Below are positions 5,288 to 10,845 of a stretch of 10,845 nt of DNA, piece after piece. This stretch comes from an uncultured Peptococcaceae bacterium. Its GTDB lineage: Bacteria > Bacillota > Peptococcia > Peptococcales > Peptococcaceae. The position numbers and the translations under genes were made by a program. Location of the stretch: positions 1 to 10,845 of the forward strand of contig CABUKW010000104.1 in assembly GCA_902492275.1 (NCBI GenBank). The letters are read 5' to 3'. A model generated the notes under the pieces. The model worked only from the letters and a program-made list of their open reading frames with translations. It had not been told where the DNA came from and ran no database searches. Position 1 is the first letter of the stretch. Each line of letters begins with the position of its first letter.

Positions 5288-5310
5288 ACGATATCGCGGA
5301 GGAAAACGAA

Positions 5311-5356
5311 AAGGCATATTGCAGGAAAGAACTTGATTCGTTCTGCAATATGCCTT
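5311..5356. terminator. 14-bp perfect inverted repeat after the winged-helix gene, probable terminator
   Basis: AAGGCATATTGCAG (5311-5324) and CTGCAATATGCCTT (5343-5356) pair perfectly around an 18-base loop. A further GAAC/GTTC pairing is possible inside. It begins 23 bases after the stop codon. The T-run is short (TTT then A), so termination may be partial, and a repeat element is an alternative. Confidence 0.55.
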
Positions 5357-5380
5357 TAGAAATGTTTGCTTTAAGTAGTT

Positions 5381-5568
5381 GAGGGGGAATCCAAAGGGGC
5401 AGCGCCCCTTTTGGCACACGACTGGTTTCATCAGCAAACAGGGCTTCTCCGCTTTAATTGCCTATTGAAAAAGGCAGGTGGGACTGTCGACGGCGGCGCA
5501 TTTATGCGTCGTTCATCTTGACCGTTGACTGGCTCGGCTGACTTTGCTACTTTCCAATAAACTGGAAC
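5381..5568. repeat. REP-like palindromic intergenic sequence
   Basis: No gene is visible. CCAAAGGGGC (5391-5400) and GCCCCTTTTGG (5404-5414) form a very stable GC-rich hairpin with an AGC loop and one bulged T. A second palindrome is GCGCATTTATGCG near 5496-5508. The GGGGGAATCC-AAAGGGGC pattern resembles intergenic repeats I associate with gut Firmicutes genomes, but this is recollection and not a match. A minus-strand frame across about 5440-5560 is open but has no start, ribosome binding site or recognisable motif. Confidence 0.4.
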
Positions 5569-6027
5569 TTAATCCCACCAACAAAAATAAATAGAATATT
5601 CATTATTAGAAAAATTTCCAACTGAAATTAAGTTTCCATTTTCTTCAACAATGAAAAGCTGCTCAGAATAATCGGACAGTCTTTGAATATCCGATGGAAA
5701 TATATCTTCTGGTTCATTAAAGATTTTTTGAATTTCCGAAAGTGATAACTTGCTAAAAATAATCAATGTATCAGCATAAATGAATGGTTCATCATCTTCC
5801 TCAAATCCATAAACCTCAACAAAAATTTTTGCTGTTTCATCTATTTTAAGCAAGGTTTCTATTAAAGCGAGATATGCTTGCTTTCCTTCAAGATTTTCAC
5901 ATGAAAAAGCAGTGAAATTATCCGTTGGGTCTAAGAAATCTTTGTATGAGAACCAATATTTGCTTTCATAGTTTTTATTAGATTTTAACAATGCCAAAAT
6001 GGTTTGTTTTTGCAGGGGACTAAGCAT
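5569..6027 (-). CDS. AT-rich hypothetical protein, possible orphan immunity-type protein
   Basis: A 152-residue soluble protein, not recognised. ATG at 6027 follows GGAGAG by 5 bases and a good extended -10 promoter lies upstream, so it is very likely expressed. It is rich in acidic and aromatic residues (FEEDDEPFIYADTLIIF, YFCWWD at the end) with no signal peptide, membrane segment or catalytic motif visible. Base composition is far more A/T-rich than the dinB, sigma and ABC genes around it. It sits beside a recombinase remnant, both signs of horizontal acquisition. Small acidic cytosolic proteins in such settings are often immunity proteins of contact-dependent toxins, and the next gene on the same strand is of the SUKH immunity superfamily. 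That is an inference from context; no toxin gene is in the window. Confidence 0.68.
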   Translation of the reverse strand: MLSPLQKQTILALLKSNKNYESKYWFSYKDFLDPTDNFTAFSCENLEGKQAYLALIETLLKIDETAKIFVEVYGFEEDDEPFIYADTLIIFSKLSLSEIQKIFNEPEDIFPSDIQRLSDYSEQLFIVEENGNLISVGNFSNNEYSIYFCWWD

Positions 6028-6070
6028 AGTATCTCTCCATTAAATTCCGATTTACCGTTCTGTTTCTTAC

Positions 6071-6099
6071 ATTCTACCACAATTCCGAAAGCGTGGAAA
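6071..6099 (-). promoter_or_regulatory. Extended -10 promoter of the AT-rich gene
   Basis: On the minus strand the -10 is TAGAAT (6076 to 6071) preceded by TGG, an extended -10. A weak -35, TTTCCA (6099 to 6094), lies 17 bases upstream. It sits at the edge of the decayed recombinase sequence, so the gene may have gained its promoter from mobile DNA. Confidence 0.55.
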
Positions 6100-6119
6100 T
6101 AGGCAGTTTCCCGGCGGAT

Positions 6120-6323
6120 TTCCGACTTTATGGATATACGGAACGGGCGGGCTTTATCCGGCAGTACCGCAATCAGGAAAGCCTTGATCGGGAAACGCTT
6201 CTCCGGCTGATTGACAAAATCGAGATAGGCGAACAGTGAATTGTGGACGGCCAGAAAAAGCGGGAAATCAAAATCTATTCCAAGTTTGTGGGCTACATGG
6301 ATAATATCAGTTTCCCTTCTTAA
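6120..6323 (+). pseudogene. Remnant of a large serine recombinase C-terminus, with internal stop
   Basis: Reading from 6135 gives YTERAGFIRQYRNQESLDRE, then TLLRLIDKIEIGEQ and a TGA at 6237-6239. The same frame continues IVDGQKKREIKIYSKFVGYM and stops at 6321. The order FIRQYRN... LLRLIDKIEI... KKREIKIYSKFVGY is that of the C-terminal DUF4368-type region of TnpX/TndX-like large serine recombinases, which move conjugative and mobilisable elements. The catalytic N-terminal domain and recombinase zinc-ribbon parts are missing. The in-frame nonsense codon and truncation mark it as dead. No attachment-site pair was found. Together with the AT-rich neighbour it suggests a deleted integrative element. 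Identification is by pattern memory only. Confidence 0.6.
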
Positions 6324-6345
6324 TGAGAACATCTTATTTTTGATG

Positions 6346-7341
6346 TTACAAATCATACTGCTGGGCAATTTCCTTGCATTGCAGCACGATTTGCTCCATG
6401 GCTTCGGTGGTGAACACCAGACAATTTTTCTGGCCAATCATTTTGCCGGCGGGCAAAAGCTGGCCTTCTTTGACGCGGCTTTCCATCCATTCTGCCACAA
6501 AGGCAGGGCTGTAACCGTTGGTGGTGAACTGGCCGTCCTCTGCCAAAATCAGCGGATAATCGTGCAGATATTGCTTCACCGAGGCTTTGGGAAAGGCGAA
6601 GCTGTACAGCAGATATTGCAGGTCGTACATCAGCCAGGAGAGCGCGTCCTCGTGCAGCGCGAACAGATTTTTTTCCTCTACCACTTGGCGGGCCACTGCG
6701 CGAAGCCACTGCTCGGCCTGCGGTACGCCGCAATTGCGGCAGATTTTGATTAACAGCGGCGAGAAGGAGCCTTCTTCCACCATAGCAATCTCATAGGCTC
6801 GGTCGGCTTCCGGGTCGGTCAACTCCCCTTCCTCTACCAGCCCCTGTAAAAAGGTGGCGAAATCGGGCGCCAACGTGGTAATCTGGCGCTTTTCCATGTC
6901 CACATAAGCCACTGACGGTTCGCCGTCGGGACCACACTGACGATAATCCAGCAAAATCAAATCAAAGCCGGCAGAAGGGCAATCGCAGATATAAACGCCG
7001 TAATCGGGATAATGCCAACCCTCTTTAAATAATTTGTTGCCGGCGGCGCCGCACAGTGAATTGGGCTTTTTGCGGCCAATGCTGAGAAAGCCGGTAATCT
7101 CTGCATAGTCCTTTTCGCTATCCTCCGTTTTGGGCAGCGGATAACAGGTGGCATAGGGAATACCGCCATTGTGCTGCTTCATCAGCGCAAGATATGTTTC
7201 GGGCAGCCGATAGCCCAATTCGGTTTCTATAGAGGCAATCAGCGTGTCGCTGGGCGCTTCGTCGACATATTCTTCTAAAGCCAACCGGTCATCGTCCCAA
7301 AACTGGCTAGGCTCTGGCAGTGAAAAAGTATTTTTTGGCAT
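6346..7341 (-). CDS. SMI1/KNR4 (SUKH) family protein with C-terminal extension
   Basis: A 331-residue cytosolic protein. The SUKH fold spans about 31-169: IETELGYRLPETYLALMKQHNGG (38-60) is the characteristic opening. The later YGVYICDCPSAGFDLILLDYRQCGPDGEPSVAYVDME stretch is the usual second half. Bacterial SUKH proteins are commonly immunity proteins against polymorphic toxins, though many are uncharacterised. Residues about 185-331 form an extra helical-looking region not needed for the SUKH domain. ATG at 7341 follows AAAGGA by 9 bases. An earlier in-frame ATG at 7398 has only a weak ribosome binding site and would add 19 residues without family character. Composition matches the core genes, unlike its left neighbour. 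It has its own promoter near 7441-7469 and no partner toxin here. Confidence 0.82.
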   Translation of the reverse strand: MPKNTFSLPEPSQFWDDDRLALEEYVDEAPSDTLIASIETELGYRLPETYLALMKQHNGGIPYATCYPLPKTEDSEKDYAEITGFLSIGRKKPNSLCGAAGNKLFKEGWHYPDYGVYICDCPSAGFDLILLDYRQCGPDGEPSVAYVDMEKRQITTLAPDFATFLQGLVEEGELTDPEADRAYEIAMVEEGSFSPLLIKICRNCGVPQAEQWLRAVARQVVEEKNLFALHEDALSWLMYDLQYLLYSFAFPKASVKQYLHDYPLILAEDGQFTTNGYSPAFVAEWMESRVKEGQLLPAGKMIGQKNCLVFTTEAMEQIVLQCKEIAQQYDL

Positions 7342-7440
7342 AAGCAAAAATCCTTTCTGGCGGACTGAAGCGGGAAGGTGATTGCTGCTATGCTGCATTC
7401 AACAGAGCTTCCGGCATCAGCGCCGATACGTTTTGCTTTT

Positions 7441-7469
7441 ATCATACCATATTCTTGCAGCGATGAAAA
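7441..7469 (-). promoter_or_regulatory. Extended -10 promoter of the SUKH gene
   Basis: On the minus strand TATGAT (7446 to 7441) is preceded by TGG, and a weak -35, TTTTCA (7469 to 7464), is 17 bases upstream. The leader to the ATG at 7341 would be about 95 bases. Confidence 0.5.
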
Positions 7470-7534
7470 GCGCTTGCCTGTCCGATAACGGGAAAATCAT
7501 CGTAGCAAGCAGTTCAAAAATAGAAAAGAATGAC

Positions 7535-7562
7535 TTGACAAACTGACAAATCCTGCTATGAT
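7535..7562 (+). promoter_or_regulatory. Sigma-A promoter of the GntR-ABC operon
   Basis: Consensus -35 TTGACA (7535-7540), 16-base spacer, and -10 TATGAT (7557-7562) with an extended TGC upstream. This is a strong-looking promoter, as expected of one held down by a repressor. Confidence 0.78.
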
Positions 7563-7567
7563 ATAAG

Positions 7568-7588
7568 TGTACTATTTGAAATAATACA
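7568..7588. promoter_or_regulatory. Candidate GntR operator, 21-bp near-palindrome at the transcription start
   Basis: TGTA at 7568-7571 and TACA at 7585-7588 form the outer pair, and TATTT (7573-7577) and AAATA (7579-7583) the inner pair, centred on G7578. Only one pair of positions (7572/7584) breaks the symmetry. It covers the expected start, six bases after the -10. YtrA-type repressors bind such AT-rich dyads in their own promoters. Confidence 0.6.
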
Positions 7589-7614
7589 GATGAAACTGGA
7601 AGGGAAGTGATGCG

Positions 7615-8004
7615 ATGATATACATTGATTATAAAAGCCGCAAGCCCATCTACGAGCAGCTGGTGGATAACATCAAAAGCCTGATTGTTTCCGGTATGCT
7701 GCAGCGGGATGATCAGCTGCCTTCGGTGCGGCAGCTGGCCCAGGAGCTGGCCATCAATCCCAATACTATTCAGAAGGCTTACACCGAGCTGGAGCGGCAG
7801 GGCGTGATTTATTCGCTGAAAGGCCGAGGCAGCTTTGTGGGCAGCAGTTTGCAGGAGCTGCGCAGCGTGCAGCAAAAGGAATTGCTGGAGCAGCTTGCCG
7901 CCCTCAGCGCCGAGCTTTACCGGTTAGCGGTGCCGCAGGAGGAGGCCTGCGCGGTGATACAACAAACATATCAAGCACAAAAGGGGGAGAAGGCCCATGA
8001 TTGA
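7615..8004 (+). CDS. GntR-family transcriptional repressor, YtrA subfamily
   Basis: A 129-residue regulator with a winged helix at about 8-75. KPIYEQLVDNIKSLIVSGML, then LPSVRQLAQELAINPNTIQKAYTELERQGVIYSLKGRGSFV, is the standard GntR signature. The C-terminal tail is short (about 50 residues, helical), which is the mark of the YtrA subfamily that dimerises without a large ligand domain. ATG at 7615 follows GGAAGGGAAG. It overlaps the next ABC ATPase gene by 8 bases, so the proteins are translationally coupled. A near-palindrome over the promoter suggests autorepression. In Bacillus, YtrA-controlled ABC operons are induced by peptide antibiotics that act on the cell envelope; that stimulus is inferred here. 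Confidence 0.93.
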   Translation: MIYIDYKSRKPIYEQLVDNIKSLIVSGMLQRDDQLPSVRQLAQELAINPNTIQKAYTELERQGVIYSLKGRGSFVGSSLQELRSVQQKELLEQLAALSAELYRLAVPQEEACAVIQQTYQAQKGEKAHD

Positions 8005-8899
8005 AGTAACAGGACTCAGCAAAAGCTTTGACAACATTCAAGCCTTGCAGCAGGTATCGGCTACTATTCAGAAAGGCTCTATCTTTGGACTGATTGGCTC
8101 CAACGGCGCCGGAAAATCCACATTTTTGCGCCTGCTGGCCGGTATTTACCGCCCTGATGCGGGCACGATCCGGATTGATGGACAGCCTGTTTATGAAAAT
8201 GAGGCGCTGAAGCAGCGCATCTTCTATATTTCTGACGACCAGTTTTATTTTCCGAACAGCAACATGGAGGAAATGGCCCAATATTATGCGGTAATCTATG
8301 AGAAGTTTTCCTGGGAACGCTTTCGCCAATTGACAGAGCTGTTCCAGCTGGATGGCAAGCGCAAGCTGAACACCTTTTCCAAAGGCATGCAGAAGCAGGC
8401 CCACATGATTTTGGCCTTAGCTTCCCAGCCTGAGTATCTGTTCTGCGATGAAACCTTCGACGGCTTAGACCCAGTGATGCGGCAGGCTGTGAAGCGGCTG
8501 CTGGCCGACGCGGTGGTTTCCCAGCAGCTGACGCCCATCATTGCTTCGCACAACCTGCGAGAACTGGAGGATATTTGCGACCATATTGGATTGCTGCATC
8601 AGGGAGGCATTATCTTTGAGCGGGAACTGGATAACCTGCAGAGCAACATTCATAAGGTGCAGTGCGCCTTTGCCGCGCCTAAAAAAGCGGAAGACTTTGC
8701 CGGATTGGAGCTGGTCAAGCTGGAACAGCGGGGCAATTTGTCGGTGCTGGTGGCGCGGGGCGACAGCGCTGACACCGAGGCTTATATCAAGGCTATGCAG
8801 CCGCTTTATTATGAGGTCCTGCCTCTAACCCTGGAAGAAATCTTTATTACCGAAATGGAGGTGCTGGGCTATGATATCCAACAGCTTATCTACCAGTAA
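7997..8899 (+). CDS. ABC transporter ATP-binding protein (YtrB/BcrA-like)
   Basis: A 300-residue ATPase subunit. Walker A is GSNGAGKST (34-42), with a Q-loop glutamine near residue 82 (ISDDQFYF). The signature is the degenerate FSKGM (127-131) instead of LSGGQ, common in YtrB/antibiotic-export ATPases. Walker B is YLFCDE (147-152) followed by a FDGLD D-loop, and H185 is the switch histidine in IIASHNLRELE. The last about 80 residues form a C-terminal extension typical of this group. ATG at 7997 is preceded by GGGGGAG and overlaps the repressor gene. The last 29 bases overlap the permease gene. It should power the membrane protein that follows, exporting or removing an envelope-targeting compound, or remodelling the envelope. 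Confidence 0.94.
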   Translation: MIEVTGLSKSFDNIQALQQVSATIQKGSIFGLIGSNGAGKSTFLRLLAGIYRPDAGTIRIDGQPVYENEALKQRIFYISDDQFYFPNSNMEEMAQYYAVIYEKFSWERFRQLTELFQLDGKRKLNTFSKGMQKQAHMILALASQPEYLFCDETFDGLDPVMRQAVKRLLADAVVSQQLTPIIASHNLRELEDICDHIGLLHQGGIIFERELDNLQSNIHKVQCAFAAPKKAEDFAGLELVKLEQRGNLSVLVARGDSADTEAYIKAMQPLYYEVLPLTLEEIFITEMEVLGYDIQQLIYQ

Positions 8900-10845
8900 A
8901 ACCAACAAAGGGAAAGGGCTTTTGCTGCACAGCTGCCGCAGCTATTGGTGGCTGGCCGTTATCTGCTCGGTGGTATACGGCTTTGCCGGGCCGGTTTATA
9001 CCCTGCTGAAGCTGGACAGTGTGACCAGACCATCTATGAGCAACTATCAGGCTGCCAGCAGTGAGGAGCATCTTTTGCAGGCGCAGCTTGAAAATATGGC
9101 CCGCTGGCTCCATGCCGACGGCTTTTTGATGCTGTACGGTGCTGCCGTGGTGCTGGCCGCCGTTATTGGCTGCGTGATGTTCTTTTATCTGCAACAAAAA
9201 AAGCAGGTTCATTTTTATCACAGCCAGCCCATCAGCCGCACTCGCCTCTTTTTCAGTCAATATCTAACCGGTCTGCTGGTGAACGTGATTCCCCTGCTGG
9301 TGATGCTGGCGCTTTCCTGCTTGCTGATAGCGGCCTATCATCTGGGCGCAGTCTTAAGTCTGACAGCGATTTTGATCCATGCGGGCCATCTGTTGCTGTT
9401 CATCCTGGCCAGCTACAGTATAGCCATACTGAGCAGCCAACTGGCCGGCACTATGCTGACCCAAATGGCGCTGAACGCGGTGCTGCATGTGTGCATACCG
9501 GCGGCAGCCTGGATGATCAATCTGATGTATAGTATGTTTTTCGCCACCTATGCCAACAGTTCGGCGCTGATTGTCGCTTCGCTGAAATTCTCACCCCTGT
9601 GCGCGGTGTTTGCTTACTTTAACGGGATACCCAGCTTTTTCGATGGGCAGACCATGGATGCTGTTCCTATGGCTGGCAGTATGCTGGCAGCCCTGCTGAT
9701 GATGGCTGCTATCCTTACTGCGCTGTCCTGGCTGCTTTATCAGAAACGGCCCAGCGAGGCTACCGGTAAAGCGCTGGTGTATCCTCTCAGTCAGCCCATT
9801 TTAAAGGCCTATTTGATGTTTGTAGTGGCCATCGCGGCGGGAATGCTGTTTTCGCTGGCTGGCAGCAAATTATTTTTCTACTTCGCGGTGATTGTGTTTG
9901 CTGTTTTGACGCATATGACCTGCGAGGTCATCCTCCAGCATGATTTTAAGGCCATGGGGCGCAAGTTGCCTCAGTGCGCGGTGATTTTGCTGCTGATTTT
10001 GGCCTTTGTAGGCGTATTCCGTTTCGATTTGCTGGGTTATGACAGCTATCTGCCCCAGCCCGCTCAGGTGGAAAAGGTAGCTCTGACAGTGAGTGAAGCA
10101 GAAGAAGCCAGTTCTGTGAACTATGATCTGCTGGGTAATCCCTGTTACAGTCAGGATGAAGCGGTGAAGCAAGCCGTTTACGATTTATTACAGCCAATCG
10201 TGCAGGACAAACAGTATTGCGGCAGCAGCTTTGAACGGCTGCGGGGTTCTTATGGATATACCGAAGAAAGCAGCAGTCCCGTTATCGTGCGGTATGTGCT
10301 GAAAAACGGCAGAGAAGTACAGCGCAATTACTATATGGTGCCCCGCAGTGCCATTGCGGAAAATTACGAAAAGCTGTATAATCAGGCGGCCTATCGGCAA
10401 GCGCTGTATGGCGGCGTGCTGCAGCTGCAGCCAGACTATTTGAACGGAATGGTGGTGGATGATTACTGGCTGTTTGATCGAGATGGCAGCGATTCTATTG
10501 TTTTAATCGAAGAAGATGGGCGCAGATATGCAGAAACCAGAGCAGGCGGCGTTGATATAACGCCAGTAGAGAATGTAGACGGCTATGCGCAGGCCAAACA
10601 GATTTTGGCCGCCTATCAGAAGGATTTGCGGGAGCGCCAGTTCGATACCATCACCCAAGTAAAGCAATATACGCTGACGTTAGAGGGGTCGCTAGACTTC
10701 AACGATATGTATCAAAGTTATCAGACTCAAAGCTATCGGACCTGGGATTTGCCGGTTTATGCTGCTGATAAACGCACCATGGCAGTATTAGCAGAACTGA
10801 ATCTTGTCGAAATAAATTCTAATTACAGTGAAGCGTTGATTTTCC
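8871..10845 (+). CDS. ABC transporter permease, large, with extracytoplasmic domain (partial; 3' end cut by the window)
   Basis: At least 658 residues, open to the window end with no stop. ATG at 8871 follows GGAGG by 9 bases inside the ATPase gene. Hydrophobic segments lie near 25-46, 85-107, 133-156, 165-188, 197-220, 267-290, 312-332, 335-350 and 368-386. The loop HSQPISRTRLFFSQY (about 117-131), just after the second segment, is a motif typical of permeases paired with YtrB-like ATPases (the PISR/PVSR coupling segment). From about 390 on the protein is soluble and presumably outside the cell. This pattern matches the permeases carrying a DUF6449-like C-terminal domain, by memory. The frame was followed codon by codon and is intact. 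The substrate is unknown; the operon context suggests antimicrobial response. Confidence 0.85.
   Translation, partial: MISNSLSTSKTNKGKGLLLHSCRSYWWLAVICSVVYGFAGPVYTLLKLDSVTRPSMSNYQAASSEEHLLQAQLENMARWLHADGFLMLYGAAVVLAAVIGCVMFFYLQQKKQVHFYHSQPISRTRLFFSQYLTGLLVNVIPLLVMLALSCLLIAAYHLGAVLSLTAILIHAGHLLLFILASYSIAILSSQLAGTMLTQMALNAVLHVCIPAAAWMINLMYSMFFATYANSSALIVASLKFSPLCAVFAYFNGIPSFFDGQTMDAVPMAGSMLAALLMMAAILTALSWLLYQKRPSEATGKALVYPLSQPILKAYLMFVVAIAAGMLFSLAGSKLFFYFAVIVFAVLTHMTCEVILQHDFKAMGRKLPQCAVILLLILAFVGVFRFDLLGYDSYLPQPAQVEKVALTVSEAEEASSVNYDLLGNPCYSQDEAVKQAVYDLLQPIVQDKQYCGSSFERLRGSYGYTEESSSPVIVRYVLKNGREVQRNYYMVPRSAIAENYEKLYNQAAYRQALYGGVLQLQPDYLNGMVVDDYWLFDRDGSDSIVLIEEDGRRYAETRAGGVDITPVENVDGYAQAKQILAAYQKDLRERQFDTITQVKQYTLTLEGSLDFNDMYQSYQTQSYRTWDLPVYAADKRTMAVLAELNLVEINSNYSEALIF

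Noticed and set aside
4939..5382. 147-residue frame overlapping the winged-helix gene
   Set aside because: No ribosome binding site at its start, which falls within the -10 of the promoter, and no family-like pattern; the 4985 frame has a strong Shine-Dalgarno and an HTH outline.
5985..6437. 150-residue minus-strand frame
   Set aside because: Overlaps the starts and ends of better supported genes and is antisense to the recombinase remnant; no start signal.
7417..7875. 152-residue minus-strand frame
   Set aside because: Mostly antisense to the GntR gene and its promoter; no motif or ribosome binding site.

Overview
This window looks like chromosomal DNA of an anaerobic Bacillota (Firmicutes) of intermediate G+C. 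The evidence is strong AGGAGG-type ribosome binding sites, sigma-A-type promoters, GTG starts, a YtrA-type GntR/ABC operon, and a short-chain flavodoxin that closely resembles the Clostridium/Megasphaera type. A Clostridia or Negativicutes member fits best; the genus cannot be fixed from sequence alone. No rRNA, tRNA or CRISPR was seen.

Left part (1-4275). Bases 1-334 hold no convincing gene but carry a cluster of hairpins. A class-U-like sirtuin (minus strand) follows. Between it and the next gene lie two notable non-coding structures. One is a 244-bp MITE-like element (1084-1327) with GGTAGTGT termini and an exact 8-bp direct repeat TATTTGAT on both sides. The other is a perfect 18-bp inverted repeat (1365-1408) whose arms each carry an extended -10 sequence, facing left (sirtuin) and right (dinB). 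A plus-strand operon then runs DNA polymerase IV -> ECF sigma factor -> membrane protein with a coiled-coil C-terminus (probable anti-sigma factor). It ends at a strong, probably bidirectional terminator at 4226-4272.

Middle part (4276-6345). A flavodoxin (minus) and a 100-residue winged-helix-like protein (plus) are divergently transcribed from two good sigma-A promoters, each with an inverted repeat at an operator position. Downstream come a palindromic terminator-like repeat and a REP-like GC-rich hairpin. An AT-rich orphan gene (minus) of unknown function follows; its predicted promoter lies inside a decayed C-terminal fragment of a large serine recombinase (plus, with an internal TGA). 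This part reads as a scar of mobile DNA.

Right part (6346-10845). A SUKH (SMI1/KNR4) family protein (minus) is followed by an operon of a YtrA-type GntR repressor, an ABC ATPase and a large ABC permease that is cut off by the window end. The three reading frames overlap by 8 and 29 bases. The operon promoter has a 21-bp near-palindrome over the expected transcription start, consistent with autoregulation. By family, such operons are often induced by cell-wall-active antibiotics.

The most interesting signals are the intact-looking MITE between the sirtuin and its likely promoter, the symmetrical divergent promoter with a LexA-like core, the placement of an ECF sigma/anti-sigma pair behind a translesion polymerase, and the recombinase scar beside two immunity-like genes.
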